Source: Streptomyces sp. VRA16 Mangrove soil
Lineage (GTDB): Bacteria; Actinomycetota; Actinomycetes; Streptomycetales; Streptomycetaceae
DNA: 64,000 bases
Assembly (NCBI RefSeq): GCF_017377775.1
Contig: NZ_JAFVLN010000002.1
Location: 1-64,000, forward strand
Direction of reading: 5' to 3'
The notes under the pieces are model-generated. The model was not told the DNA's origin. It made no database searches and saw only the letters and a list, made by a program, of their open reading frames with translations. Position 1 is the stretch's first letter. Every line of letters starts with the position of its first letter. Of the stretch, positions 43,887 through 52,860 are shown piece after piece. The position numbers were made by a program, and so were the translations under genes.

Positions 43887-45335
43887 TTGAACCGGAATAT
43901 CCGGAAAAACCGCCTTACGTTCGCGGTCCTCGCCACCGGGGCCGGCGTGTTCTCGATGATGCAGTCGCTGGTCGCGCCCGCGCTGCCGACGATCCAGCAC
44001 GCCCTGAACACCTCCCAGGCCACCTCGACCTGGGTGATGACCGCCTATCTGCTGTCGGCGTCCGTCTTCACGCCGATACTCGGCCGCGTCGGCGACCTCG
44101 TCGGCAAGAAGCGCACCATGGTCGCCGCGCTCCTGGCCCTCACCGTGGGCTGTCTGCTCGCGGCCCTCGCGCCGAACATCGGCGTGCTCATCGTCGCCCG
44201 TGTCGTCCAGGGCATCGGCGGCGCCCTCTTCCCCCTCTCGTTCGGGATCATCCGCGACGAGTTCCCCGCCGACCGGGTCAGCCCCAGCATCAGCAACCTG
44301 TCCGCGGTGATCGCCGCGGGCGGCGGTGTCGGCATCGTCGCCGCCGGTCCGATCGTCGGCGCGCTCGACTACCAGTGGCTGTTCTGGCTGCCCGCCGCGG
44401 TCGTGGCCGCGACCGCGCTGATCGCCCTGCGCTTCGTGCCCGAGTCCCCCCACCGCGGTTCGGGGACGGTCAACTGGGCCGGTGCGGTGCTGCTCTCCGG
44501 CTGGCTCGTCGCCCTGCTGCTGCCCATCAGCCAGGCCACGTCCTGGGGCTGGGGCTCGGCCCGGGTGATCGGCCTGCTGATCGCCGCGGTCGTGCTGTTC
44601 GCCGTGTGGATCCTCAGCGAGGCACGGTCCGCCAGCCCGCTCATCGACCTGCGCGTGATGCGGCTGCGTTCCGTGTGGACGACGAACACCGCCGCCCTGC
44701 TGTTCGGCGCGGGCATGTACGCGGTGTGGTCGTTCCTGCCGGGCTTCGCGCAGACCCCGTCCGCGGCCGGCTACGGCTTCGGGTCGAGCGTGACCGGCGC
44801 CGGGCTGCTGATGCTGCCGATGCTCGTGGCGATGTTCGTCGCCGGCGTGCTCAGCGGCCGGCTCGAACCCGTCGTCGGCGCCAAGTCCCTGCTCACCACG
44901 GGCGCCGCGCTCGGCGCCGTGTCCTGCGCGATCCTCGCCCTGTGGCACGACCAGCAGTGGCAGGTCGCCGTCGCCGCCGGGGTGTTCGGGCTCGGCATCG
45001 GTCTGGCCTTCGCCTCGATGGCGAACCTGATCGTGCAGAGCGTGCCCGCCGCCCAGACCGGAGCCGCCACCGGCATGAACGCCAACATCCGCACCATCGG
45101 CGGCTCCATCGGCGCGGCTCTGATGACCAGCCTGGTCACCGGACACCTGGAGCCGTCGGGTCTGCCGTACGCGTCCGGCTACACGCACGGCTTCACACTG
45201 CTGGCCTTCCTGTGCCTGGCCGCGGCGCTGGCCGCGCTGTTCGTGCCGGCCGCCCGGCGCGCGACGCTCACCCGGGTCGCCTCCTCGCAGCCGGAGCCGG
45301 CGCTCGCGCGGGAGCGCGAGACCGCCGCACGGTGA
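43887..45335 (+). CDS. MFS drug-efflux transporter (DHA2/EmrB type)
   Basis: A 482-aa membrane protein with about 14 helices. It has the family landmarks LVAPALPTIQHALNTSQATSTWVMTAYLL (TM1/2), GRVGDLVGKKRTM (MFS motif A) and GAALFPLSFGIIRDEFP, and a C-terminal ASMANLIVQSVPAAQTGAATGMNANIRTIGG. Such pumps export antibiotics or dyes by proton antiport. TTG 43887 is preceded by AGAGAGAAG. It is divergent from its probable TetR repressor and ends at a strong hairpin. Confidence 0.9.
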   Translation: MNRNIRKNRLTFAVLATGAGVFSMMQSLVAPALPTIQHALNTSQATSTWVMTAYLLSASVFTPILGRVGDLVGKKRTMVAALLALTVGCLLAALAPNIGVLIVARVVQGIGGALFPLSFGIIRDEFPADRVSPSISNLSAVIAAGGGVGIVAAGPIVGALDYQWLFWLPAAVVAATALIALRFVPESPHRGSGTVNWAGAVLLSGWLVALLLPISQATSWGWGSARVIGLLIAAVVLFAVWILSEARSASPLIDLRVMRLRSVWTTNTAALLFGAGMYAVWSFLPGFAQTPSAAGYGFGSSVTGAGLLMLPMLVAMFVAGVLSGRLEPVVGAKSLLTTGAALGAVSCAILALWHDQQWQVAVAAGVFGLGIGLAFASMANLIVQSVPAAQTGAATGMNANIRTIGGSIGAALMTSLVTGHLEPSGLPYASGYTHGFTLLAFLCLAAALAALFVPAARRATLTRVASSQPEPALARERETAAR

Positions 45336-45340
45336 ACGCC

Positions 45341-45375
45341 CGAAGGGGCGGGCCCGCACCGGGCCCGCCCCTTCG
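45341..45375. terminator. perfect bidirectional terminator hairpin
   Basis: cgaaggggcgggcccg (45341-45356) and its exact reverse complement (45360-45375) flank a 3-nt loop. It sits 6 bp after the MFS stop and 57 bp past the end of the convergent scramblase-like gene. Confidence 0.85.
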
Positions 45376-45431
45376 TCATGTCCGTACGTTCCCGTTCCGG
45401 ATTCCGGACGGTCACGCGTCCGACGGTCCGG

Positions 45432-46400
45432 TCACCCGAAGCCGCGGGAGTCCTGCTTCAGCGCGGTGTCCACCGTCAGCGCCGTCGCGACGACGAGGCT
45501 GAGCAGCGGGTCCGGCAGCTGGAAGTGGATCTGCAGGACGTAGTTGTCCGCGGTGGTGAACATAGTCTTGGCCAGGCCCTCCCACGTCTTCGTGATGCGG
45601 GCGACCTCCTGGTCCGCGTGGTCGACGATCGCGAAGTTCCAGGCGCGCCAGTTCTCCGCCTTGATCGCGCCGATCTGCTGACCGTTCACGTTCATCGCGA
45701 AGTTGATCTTCCCGATGGCGTTCTGCTGGACGATCTCGCCGACCGGGGTGCCGTCGGGACGCTCGACCAGCACACGGGACTTGATGAACTTCGCGGGCCG
45801 GGTCAGCACCAGCTGCGGCTGCCCGTACGCGTCGCGGATCTCCAGCTTGTGCGTCATGAACTGGTCGACGGACGAGACGAACCGCAGGGCCTTCTTCAGA
45901 CCGCTCTGGCCGATCTCGGTGACCGAGCCCAGCTGGTTGCCGTGCTGGTCCATCACGCTGTACTCGTTGGTCAGCTCGATCAGCTTGGCCTTCTGGTTCA
46001 CGACCAGGACCGGCTCGCTGAACAGCGTGCCGCCGCCCTGACCCGAGCCCTGGACACCGGCCTGCTGCTGCACCTGGCGCTGCACGCGCGCGGCGTTCGC
46101 GTTCTGCTGCGCCTGGGCGCCGAAGGACGGCTGCTGCTGCGGCTGCCCGGCGAAGGGCTGCTGGACGGGCGCGGGCTGAACCGGGGCCTGCTGGGCGGGC
46201 GCGGCCTGCGCCATCGCCTGCTGGGCCTGCTGCTGGACCGGGGGCTGCTGCTGTGGGACCTGCCCGGCCGCGGGCGCCGCCTGCGACGGGGCCGCGTGCG
46301 TGTGATCGGTCCACTGGGAACCGTCCCACCAGCGCAGCGTCTGGGGCGCCCCGTGCGGGTCCGGATACCAGCCGGCAGGGGTGTTCGAAGGCGAAGTCAC
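45432..46400 (-). CDS. DUF2510 - LURP-one/scramblase-like protein
   Basis: A 322-aa protein. DUF2510 occupies the N-terminus (AGWYPDPHGAPQTLRWWDGSQWTDHT), then a Gln/Pro/Ala-rich disordered linker (~45-120), then a LOR/phospholipid-scramblase-like tubby barrel (about 125-310): LFSEPVLVVNQKAKLIELTNEYSVMD, THKLEIRDAYGQPQLVLTRPAKF, WRAWNFAIVDHADQEVARI. No transmembrane segment is visible. Family members bind membranes or lipids; the function is unknown. GTG 46400 is the only good start. It is convergent with the MFS gene. Confidence 0.85.
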   Translation of the reverse strand: MTSPSNTPAGWYPDPHGAPQTLRWWDGSQWTDHTHAAPSQAAPAAGQVPQQQPPVQQQAQQAMAQAAPAQQAPVQPAPVQQPFAGQPQQQPSFGAQAQQNANAARVQRQVQQQAGVQGSGQGGGTLFSEPVLVVNQKAKLIELTNEYSVMDQHGNQLGSVTEIGQSGLKKALRFVSSVDQFMTHKLEIRDAYGQPQLVLTRPAKFIKSRVLVERPDGTPVGEIVQQNAIGKINFAMNVNGQQIGAIKAENWRAWNFAIVDHADQEVARITKTWEGLAKTMFTTADNYVLQIHFQLPDPLLSLVVATALTVDTALKQDSRGFG

Positions 46401-46493
46401 CGGGGCACACTATCGCGCCGGACAGCGGACGTGACCAGGCTGTACCTGTGAGATGTACACCCCAGTGACTTACCTGTGGACCCTGCTGCGGGA

Positions 46494-48551
46494 CTACGCG
46501 GTCGCGATGCCCGGGTCGCTCACACCCACCTGCCCGTTCTCGACGTGGCCCGCGAGCCGGCGCAGATACCCGGCGTTCCCCTCGACCACGATCGTCAGGT
46601 CGTACCAGCGCTTGGTGGCCCGCAGGTCGACGGTCTGGTCGACGGTGGCACCCGCGCGCACCGTGTACGTCTGCGGCGTGCCGCCGTAGGCGTTGGTCAC
46701 GGTGACGCGGGCGTCGGCGGTGCCCGGGTTCTTCAGGGTCAGCTTCAGATTGCCGGTGCCGCCGTCGTGCCGTGCCGTCACCTCGGGCTCGGCCTTCTTG
46801 TTGTCGCCCTTGAAGGCGCGCAGGAAGCCGTTGGGACCGTGCGCCGTGAGGTCGTACCGACCCGCCGAGTAGACCGAGTTCCAGCTGTCGGAGACCGACT
46901 TGCCGGCCTCCGCGCTGTACGTCCACGGGCCGTCGGTGCGGGACTGCGAGCGGACCTGGAAGAAGGCTCCGCGCTGGGTACCGCCGCTGAACGTCAGCTT
47001 GTACTTGCCGGTGGACAGGTCGGCCGCCCCGTCGACATAGGGCGCGTACGTGAGCGGACGGCTCGGCCGCGAGCCCGCCTCCTGCTTCGGCAGCACGCCC
47101 TGGGCGGGCGGCTTGGGCACGTAGCTGGAGTGCCGGTCGCGGTCCGGCGGCTCGTAGCCCGACGTGTCGGGCAGCTCGGCCGGGTCGGTGACCTTGAGGG
47201 AGAAGTCGAAGGCGGAGGTGAGGTCGCCGCAGATGGCGCGCCGCCAGGGCGAGATGTTGGTCTCCCGCACCCCGAACCGCTTCTCCATGAACCGGAGGAT
47301 CGAGGTGTGGTCGAACGTCTCGGAGCAGACGTAGCCGCCCGTGGACCACGGCGACACGACGACCATCGGGACGCGCATGCCGAGCCCGTAGGGTCCGGCG
47401 GCGCGGGTCACGCTGCCCTTGTAGTAGTCGAGTGTGGTGTCGACGGTCGACAGGCCCTGGTTCGCGGAGGCCGGCGGGTACGGCGGCACGACGTGGTCGA
47501 AGTAGCCGTCGTTCTCGTCGTACGTGACGAACAGGGCGGTCCTGCTCCACACGTCCGGGTTCGAGGTCAGCGCGTCGAGGACCTGGGAGATGTACCAGGC
47601 GCCGTAGTTCGCGGGCCAGTTGGGGTGCTCGGAGAACGCCTCGGGCGCCGCGATCCAGGAAATCTTCGGGAGCTTGCCCGCCTTGACGTCGGCCTTGAGG
47701 ACGTCGAAGTAGCCGTCGCCGTTCTTGGCGTCGGTGCCGGTGCGCGCCTTGTCGTAGAGCGGGTCACCGGGCTTGGCGTTGCGGTAGTTGTTGAAGTACA
47801 GCAGCGAGTTGTCGCCGTAGTTGCCGCGGTAGGCGTCGTCGATCCAGCCCCAGGAACCGGCCGCGTCCAGGCCGTCGCCGATGTCCTGGTAGACCTTCCA
47901 GGAGACGCCCGCCTTCTCCAGGCGCTCGGCGTACGTCGTCCAGCCGTACCCCGCCTCCTCGTTGCCCAGGACCGGGCCGCCGCCGGTGCCGTCGTTGCCG
48001 ACGTACCCGGAGAGCATGTAGTAGCGGTTCGGGTCGGTGGCCCCTATGAACGAGCAGTGGTAGTCGTCGCAGACCGTGAACTTGTCGGCGAGGGCGTAGT
48101 GGAACGGGATGTCGTTCCGCGTCAGGTACGCCATGGTGCCGGTGCCCTTGGCGGGCACCCAGTTGTCGTACTTGCCGTTGTTGAACGCGTTGTGGCCGCC
48201 CGCCCAGTCGTGGTCGAGGCCCGCGATGAACTGCATGCCGAGGTCGTCGGCGTCCGGGTGGTAGGGCAGGATCTCCTGGCCCCCGCTCGGCTGGTTCCAC
48301 ACCGGCTTGCCGCTGGGCAGCGTGACGGGCCGCGGGTCGCCGAAGCCGCGCACTCCCTTCATGGAGCCGAAGTAGTGGTCGAAGGAGCGGTTCTCCTGCA
48401 TGAGCACCACGATGTGCTCGATGTCCTGGACGGTGCCACTGCGCCGGGCGGCCGGGATGGCCGCCGCCCGGTCGATCGAGCCGGACAGGGCGGTGAACCC
48501 CGCGGTGGCTCCCGCGATCTGGAGGAAACGGCGCCGATTGAGTTCGGTCAT
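46494..48551 (-). CDS. Tat-secreted phosphocholine-specific phospholipase C
   Basis: A 685-aa acid-phosphatase-superfamily enzyme. The Tat signal is NRRRFLQIAGATAG. The catalytic part (about 45-440) has EHIVVLMQENRSFDHYFGSMKGVRGF with the nucleophile region, GATDPNRYYMLSG, and TYDENDGYFDHVVPP with the metal-binding acids. The C-terminal two bacterial PLC-type beta domains (about 480-685) have YDLTAHGPNGFLRAFKG and RWYDLTIVVEGN. It releases phosphocholine from phosphatidylcholine or sphingomyelin. ATG 48551 is used (AGGAG 13 nt upstream); 48578 is an alternative. A PHO-box-like set of 11-bp repeats lies upstream (48619-48645). Confidence 0.92.
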   Translation of the reverse strand: MTELNRRRFLQIAGATAGFTALSGSIDRAAAIPAARRSGTVQDIEHIVVLMQENRSFDHYFGSMKGVRGFGDPRPVTLPSGKPVWNQPSGGQEILPYHPDADDLGMQFIAGLDHDWAGGHNAFNNGKYDNWVPAKGTGTMAYLTRNDIPFHYALADKFTVCDDYHCSFIGATDPNRYYMLSGYVGNDGTGGGPVLGNEEAGYGWTTYAERLEKAGVSWKVYQDIGDGLDAAGSWGWIDDAYRGNYGDNSLLYFNNYRNAKPGDPLYDKARTGTDAKNGDGYFDVLKADVKAGKLPKISWIAAPEAFSEHPNWPANYGAWYISQVLDALTSNPDVWSRTALFVTYDENDGYFDHVVPPYPPASANQGLSTVDTTLDYYKGSVTRAAGPYGLGMRVPMVVVSPWSTGGYVCSETFDHTSILRFMEKRFGVRETNISPWRRAICGDLTSAFDFSLKVTDPAELPDTSGYEPPDRDRHSSYVPKPPAQGVLPKQEAGSRPSRPLTYAPYVDGAADLSTGKYKLTFSGGTQRGAFFQVRSQSRTDGPWTYSAEAGKSVSDSWNSVYSAGRYDLTAHGPNGFLRAFKGDNKKAEPEVTARHDGGTGNLKLTLKNPGTADARVTVTNAYGGTPQTYTVRAGATVDQTVDLRATKRWYDLTIVVEGNAGYLRRLAGHVENGQVGVSDPGIATA

Positions 48552-48618
48552 GAGTGGGGGAATCTCCTGTGACGTCATCGGACAGGGCAACGGGAGTTTC
48601 CTAGGTGACCTGACGGAA

Positions 48619-48645
48619 GGGAAGGGACGGTGACGATCATGTGAA
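48619..48645 (-). promoter_or_regulatory. candidate PHO-box (PhoP) repeats
   Basis: On the minus strand, ttcac (48641-48645), gtcac (48630-48634) and ttccc (48619-48623) recur at exactly 11-bp steps upstream of the phospholipase gene. PhoP boxes in Streptomyces are 11-bp direct repeats with a GTTCACC core. The match is partial. Confidence 0.4.
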
Positions 48646-48708
48646 GCCCGACGGACGTATGACCGAAAACAGCCGTCCCCCTGTTCCTTCGCGCCAGGGG
48701 CGGAAACG

Positions 48709-50166
48709 TCAGCGCACTCCGTGCCACGACTGCCTGCGCGCGGCCCGCGGATCGGCCTGCGTCCGGCAACCGTCCGTGTCCGCGGCGAACACCATCGTGG
48801 TCCGCTCCCCCGCCGGGTCGTACGCGGCCCAGCCCGGATCGCCGCTCTCGGCGAACGCCACCCACGCGGCGTGCATCGTGCGGGCGAGCTCGCGCGGCGC
48901 CTTCTCCCCCGCCATCGGCAGATAGTCGGGGTCGTCGAGCAGGTCGAAGACGAAGCCGAGCTCCAGGGCGTGGCAGGCGCCGAGCTCGCCGTCGAACTGC
49001 GGGGAGCGCCAGGCGAATTCGTAGACGTGCGTGCCGGGGACGGACTCGGCGAGGCGGAGGGCGGGCATCCGGTAGAACCAGTCGGTGCCGACGGCTTCGA
49101 GGAGCTCACCCGGGGTCGCCTGCCCCTGATAGGCGTCCAGGTCGGCGCCGTACGCCGCCGCCCCCAGATGAGCCCGCTCCTCGGTGATGGTGCGGAATCG
49201 GCCGGTCGGCACCATGAACAGCCGGTTCTCCTCGCGGTTGGAGCCGACGAGCAGGTCGACGCCGAGGTCGGGCCCGGGAAGGGCGAGCCGCTCGGCGACG
49301 GGCTCGAACACCATGGCGTTGAGCGCGGCCTCGCCCCAGACCGCCGGGTCGGGCTTCGAGGCGAGGTCGAGCCGCAACTCGGCCTGTGCGAGGGCCAGTT
49401 CAGGCAGGGGCACGTCCGCGAACGCCTCGGTCGTGTGCGGTACGCCGAGCAGCGCGGCCATGCGCTCCCCGATGCGGCGCGCGGTGTCGGGCCGTACGAA
49501 GTGGTGGCAGGCACCGCTCTGGAGTACGGCCCGGCGGAACAGGCCCCGGGCGCGCGGGTGGGCGAGGAGCTGCCCGATGGCCATGGCGCCCGCGGACTCG
49601 CCGAAGACGGTGACGCGGTCGGGGTCGCCGCCGAACGCCGCGATGTGGGCGCGGACCCACTCCAGGGCGGCGATCTGGTCCAGCAGGCCGCGGTTGTCGG
49701 GGGCGCCGGGCAGGTGCAGGAATCCGTCGGTCCCCAGCCGGTAGTTGACGCCGACGAAGACGACGCCGTCGCGGGCGAAGGTCTCGCCGCGGTAGCCGGA
49801 GGAGTTCGCGGAGCCGTTGGAGAAGGAGCCGCCGTGCAGCCACACCATGACGGGCAACCGGGCGCCGGGGCCCGGCTCGGGGGTCCAGACGTTGAGGTTG
49901 AGGCAGTCCTCGCCGGGGACCGAGGTCTCGGGGATGAGCGTGTCGAAGGGCGGGGCGTACGGAGCCTTGGGCGCCGTCGGACCGTAGGCGGTGGCGTCGT
50001 GCTCACCGGTCCACGGCTCGACCGGGGCGGGCGCGGCGAAGCGGCGCGGGCCGAATGGCGGGGCGGCGTACGGCACTCCCAGGAAGGAGGCGATGCCGTG
50101 CTCGTCGGTGCGGCCGCGTACCGCGCCCTGTGCTGTGGTGACGACTGTGGTGACGACCGGTGTCAT
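48709..50166 (-). CDS. type B carboxylesterase
   Basis: A 485-aa cytosolic alpha/beta hydrolase of the carboxylesterase/para-nitrobenzyl-esterase family. EDCLNLNVWTPEP, the oxyanion segment WLHGGSFSNGS, the nucleophile in FGESAGAM and a distal FVFDLLDDPDYL...CHALELGF region (with catalytic His) are present. It hydrolyses carboxylic esters; the substrate is unknown. The start ATG overlaps the stop of the upstream alpha/beta hydrolase by 4 bp (50163-50166), so the two are translated together. The two genes may act in turn on one ester compound. Confidence 0.92.
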   Translation of the reverse strand: MTPVVTTVVTTAQGAVRGRTDEHGIASFLGVPYAAPPFGPRRFAAPAPVEPWTGEHDATAYGPTAPKAPYAPPFDTLIPETSVPGEDCLNLNVWTPEPGPGARLPVMVWLHGGSFSNGSANSSGYRGETFARDGVVFVGVNYRLGTDGFLHLPGAPDNRGLLDQIAALEWVRAHIAAFGGDPDRVTVFGESAGAMAIGQLLAHPRARGLFRRAVLQSGACHHFVRPDTARRIGERMAALLGVPHTTEAFADVPLPELALAQAELRLDLASKPDPAVWGEAALNAMVFEPVAERLALPGPDLGVDLLVGSNREENRLFMVPTGRFRTITEERAHLGAAAYGADLDAYQGQATPGELLEAVGTDWFYRMPALRLAESVPGTHVYEFAWRSPQFDGELGACHALELGFVFDLLDDPDYLPMAGEKAPRELARTMHAAWVAFAESGDPGWAAYDPAGERTTMVFAADTDGCRTQADPRAARRQSWHGVR

Positions 50167-51215
50167 GCGGTGCGGGCTCCCTCGGCCAGGATGTCGAGCA
50201 GGGCGGCGCCGAACTCCTTGGGGCGTTCGATGTGCACCGCGTGCCCGGCGTCGGGCACCACCACCTCTCGTACCGTGCCGCCCGCCTCCGCGTAAAGATC
50301 AAGGGCGTGTCGTGTCTGCCGCACCATCGGCTGGGCGGGGGTGCCGTCCCAGCCGGGGACCGCGCCGAGCGCGCCCAGGTGGGCGAGGTCGAAGACGGAG
50401 GTGTCGGAGACGATCACGTCGTCCGCGCCGCGGATCCACAGGATCGGCGGCTTGGGGTTGATGGTGTGCAGGTCGTCGACGCGGAAGTGGGTGGGGGCGA
50501 GACAGTTCAGGACGCCCCGGGTGCCGGGGGCCGTGCCCGGCCAGGCCGCGGAGGGGACGCTGTCGCCCGGGTAGTGGTCGTCGCCGGTACGGGTGCCGAG
50601 CATGCTGTCGACGTACGCGTCCTCGCTGGCGGGGTCGGTCCGGAACGGGGGCTTGACGTAGTAGGCGTTGAGCACGCTGCGCGGCGACAAGGGCGACTCC
50701 GCCGTGCGATCACCCTCCTGGATGCGGCGGACGAACTCGGGGTTTCCCGTGCCGCCGCCGGAGCCCGCGCCGTCCGGGGAGTTGAGGGTTCCGTCGTCGC
50801 CGTGGGTGCCGCCGAAGCCGTACGGGGAGACGGGGTTGACCAGGGTCGCGGAGAGCACGTCGGCCGGCCGGGTGCGGAGCATCTCCAGGACCACGCCGCC
50901 ACCGAGGGACCAGCCGACGAGGTGGGCCCGGGGGATGTCCAGGGCGGCGAGCAGGGCGATCAGGTCGCTGGCGTGGTCGCGCAGGCCGCGGGTGGCGTCG
51001 ACGGGGTCCGGATCGCTCCGGCCGAAGCCGCGCAGGTCGGGGGCGAGGGGGCGGTAGCGGGCGGGGAGCGCCGCGGCGGTGCGCGTCCAGAAGGTGGCGG
51101 AGGAGACGTTGCCGTGCACGAACAGGACGGGTTCGGCGTGAGGGCGTTCAGGGGTGTCGAGGAGGTGAAGGGTGGCGCGGGGCGTGACGATCCGGCGACC
51201 GGTCAGGGCTGTCAT
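50163..51215 (-). CDS. alpha/beta hydrolase
   Basis: A 350-aa hydrolase. The oxyanion loop HGNVSSATFW, nucleophile elbow GWSLGGG, acid in RGADDVIVSD and final His in DAGHAVHIERP make a full catalytic triad. The insert around residues 130-190 (THGDDGTLNSPDGAG) is longer than in simple members and may form a lid. It is coupled by ATGA to the downstream carboxylesterase. It probably cleaves esters or acyl groups; the substrate is unknown. Confidence 0.9.
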   Translation of the reverse strand: MTALTGRRIVTPRATLHLLDTPERPHAEPVLFVHGNVSSATFWTRTAAALPARYRPLAPDLRGFGRSDPDPVDATRGLRDHASDLIALLAALDIPRAHLVGWSLGGGVVLEMLRTRPADVLSATLVNPVSPYGFGGTHGDDGTLNSPDGAGSGGGTGNPEFVRRIQEGDRTAESPLSPRSVLNAYYVKPPFRTDPASEDAYVDSMLGTRTGDDHYPGDSVPSAAWPGTAPGTRGVLNCLAPTHFRVDDLHTINPKPPILWIRGADDVIVSDTSVFDLAHLGALGAVPGWDGTPAQPMVRQTRHALDLYAEAGGTVREVVVPDAGHAVHIERPKEFGAALLDILAEGARTA

Positions 51216-51853
51216 GGGCGGAGGGTAGGGGGTGCGGGGTGGTGTGGGTTATAGGGGCGCTGCACATTGTGGGGCGCCGGGGGTGTGGGTCGGACACACT
51301 CGCGCGAGAGGGGGTGCGGTCGGCTCCGCCCGATGCGGCGGCGGCAGGGCCGCATGCCTTGGTGGCGCGGACCTGCGCCCAGCGAGACGACAGCCGAACC
51401 ACAGGCCACCAGACCGCAGGCCCTGGTGGCGCGGGCCTGCGCCCAGCGAGACGACAGCCGAACCGCAGGCCTCCAAGTCGCGTGCCCTGGTGGCGCGGGC
51501 CTGCGCCCGGCGAGACGACAGCCGAACCACAGGCCTCCAAGTCGCGTGCCCTGGTGGCGCGGGCCTGCGCCCGACGCGGAGGCGGCGGCGGAGCCGTATG
51601 CCTCCAGGGGCGCGGGGAACTGCGCGACCAGCCGGGACGGCGCCGCACCCGGCGATGGTGCGGCGGGACCGAGCCGGACGCCGGCTGGGGCGCTCGCCCC
51701 GCGCCGGGGGCCGCCTTGCCCACCGCCCTGCCGCCCAAGGCGGCGCGGCAGCCGGCCAGGGCGGGAAAGGAGGAGAGCCCCCGGCGGCCCCGGCTGGAGA
51801 TTGCTCAGGGCAAGAGCGGCCCGCCCGCGACGGGCCGGACATGAAGGTGCGGG
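51216..51853. other. 638-bp non-coding, repeat-rich gap
   Basis: No credible gene is seen between the alpha/beta hydrolase start and the end of the ATP-grasp gene. The reading frames through it change identity from repeat to repeat. The gap holds the 64-bp tandem repeats (about 51357-51600) and one copy of the 20-mer ggggcgcggggaactgcgcg at 51607-51626, matching the right arm at 33734-33753. Confidence 0.6.
51357..51600. repeat. 64-bp tandem repeat, about 3.5 copies
   Basis: The ggtggcgcgg anchor recurs at 51361, 51425, 51489 and 51553, exactly 64 bp apart, and copies share cagcgagacgacagccgaac and caggcctccaagtcgcgtg. Each unit can form a small hairpin (ggcgcgggcctgcgcc). The unit is not a multiple of three, so it is not coding. 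It is not CRISPR-like, since there are no variable spacers. Confidence 0.85.
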
Positions 51854-52846
51854 TCAGGTGCAGTCCGCGCTGCCGACCGCCGGCTCGTCCGATCCGGGAG
51901 GATCCAGCGGCTCTCCCGCGAGCCACTCGGCGACGGCCCGCCCGATGGGCTGCCCCGTTTCGATCTCGACGAACCCGAACTGACCCGACTGATTGCACTC
52001 CAGGAACCACCAGATCCCGTCCGCGTCCTCCGCGAAGTCGAAGGCCCCGTAGGAGAGCTGGGCCCGCGCCAGATAGTCCTCGACGGCCTCCGCGACGCGC
52101 GGCGGAACCGTCACCGCACGCCACGGCCCGGCGGCCGGGGCGAAGCGGACGTCCACGACGGCGTCGTCACCGGAGCCCGCCGCGGCCGCTGCACGGGCCG
52201 CGAACATCCGGTCCCCCACCACGGTGAGCCGGATGTCCGCGACCTTGCGGACCCGGCGCTGCAACAGAGTCGGACCGTGCTCCACGGCCCGGAAGTCCTC
52301 GTCGGGCCGCACCCGCGTGGTCGGCACGGCGAACCCGTCCTCGCCGGGGTGCGCCCCGGAGACCGGCTTGACGACCAGGTCCGGATAGCGCTCGGCGAAC
52401 TCCCGGGCCACGCGCGGAAACGTGGTGATGAGCGTGGCCGGCACCGGCAGCCCGCACTCCCGCGCGAGCCACAGCTGCCAGGGCTTGTGCCGGGCCTGCC
52501 GGGCCGCGTCGGGATGGTTCATCCACCGCGCGCCGGTGCAGCGCAGCATTCCGTACAGCGCCTGTGAGGACTCCTCGGACAACCACGACGAGAAGGCGGG
52601 GGCGCCCGCCGCCGGGGTGCCGGGCCTGCGCACCCAGATGGAACGCAGGCCCCGCATGCTGACCACCCGCCCGCCGACGGAGAGGTGGCCATGGAACGAA
52701 CCGTGCGCGTATTCCCCCGACACCCCGACGCCACCCGGCAGTTCGGCCGGGTCGAGGCGGAGCACGGGGATTCCATTGGCGTTCAATTCGACGACCGCGA
52801 GGTCAGCGGTCACATCCTGTTCACAGGTCAGGATCAGTACGGTCAT
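51854..52846 (-). CDS. tgmB: graspetide ATP-grasp ligase (TgmB-type)
   Basis: A 330-aa ATP-grasp enzyme. The N-terminal domain (about 1-95) starts MTVLILTCEQDVTADLAVVEL. The ATP-grasp core has PAARQARHKPWQLWLARECGL, a KPVSG nucleotide loop, and the family-typical C-terminal metal-site segment WFLECNQSGQFGFVEIETGQ. This pattern is that of RiPP maturases forming omega-ester or amide links in microviridins and related graspetides. ATG 52846 lies 14 nt after the precursor stop, so the two are one operon. A longer in-frame start would overlap the precursor gene. No methyltransferase, protease or transporter is next to it. Confidence 0.92.
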   Translation of the reverse strand: MTVLILTCEQDVTADLAVVELNANGIPVLRLDPAELPGGVGVSGEYAHGSFHGHLSVGGRVVSMRGLRSIWVRRPGTPAAGAPAFSSWLSEESSQALYGMLRCTGARWMNHPDAARQARHKPWQLWLARECGLPVPATLITTFPRVAREFAERYPDLVVKPVSGAHPGEDGFAVPTTRVRPDEDFRAVEHGPTLLQRRVRKVADIRLTVVGDRMFAARAAAAAGSGDDAVVDVRFAPAAGPWRAVTVPPRVAEAVEDYLARAQLSYGAFDFAEDADGIWWFLECNQSGQFGFVEIETGQPIGRAVAEWLAGEPLDPPGSDEPAVGSADCT

Positions 52847-52860
52847 TTCCGCGCGGCCGT

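Noticed and set aside
51357..51600. CRISPR array
   Set aside because: Units are contiguous 64-bp copies with no unique spacers and no cas genes nearby.
51249..52124. Possible 291-aa gene over the 64-bp repeats
   Set aside because: The repeat unit is not a multiple of three, so the encoded sequence changes frame identity in each copy, and the frame runs antisense-shifted into the ATP-grasp gene.
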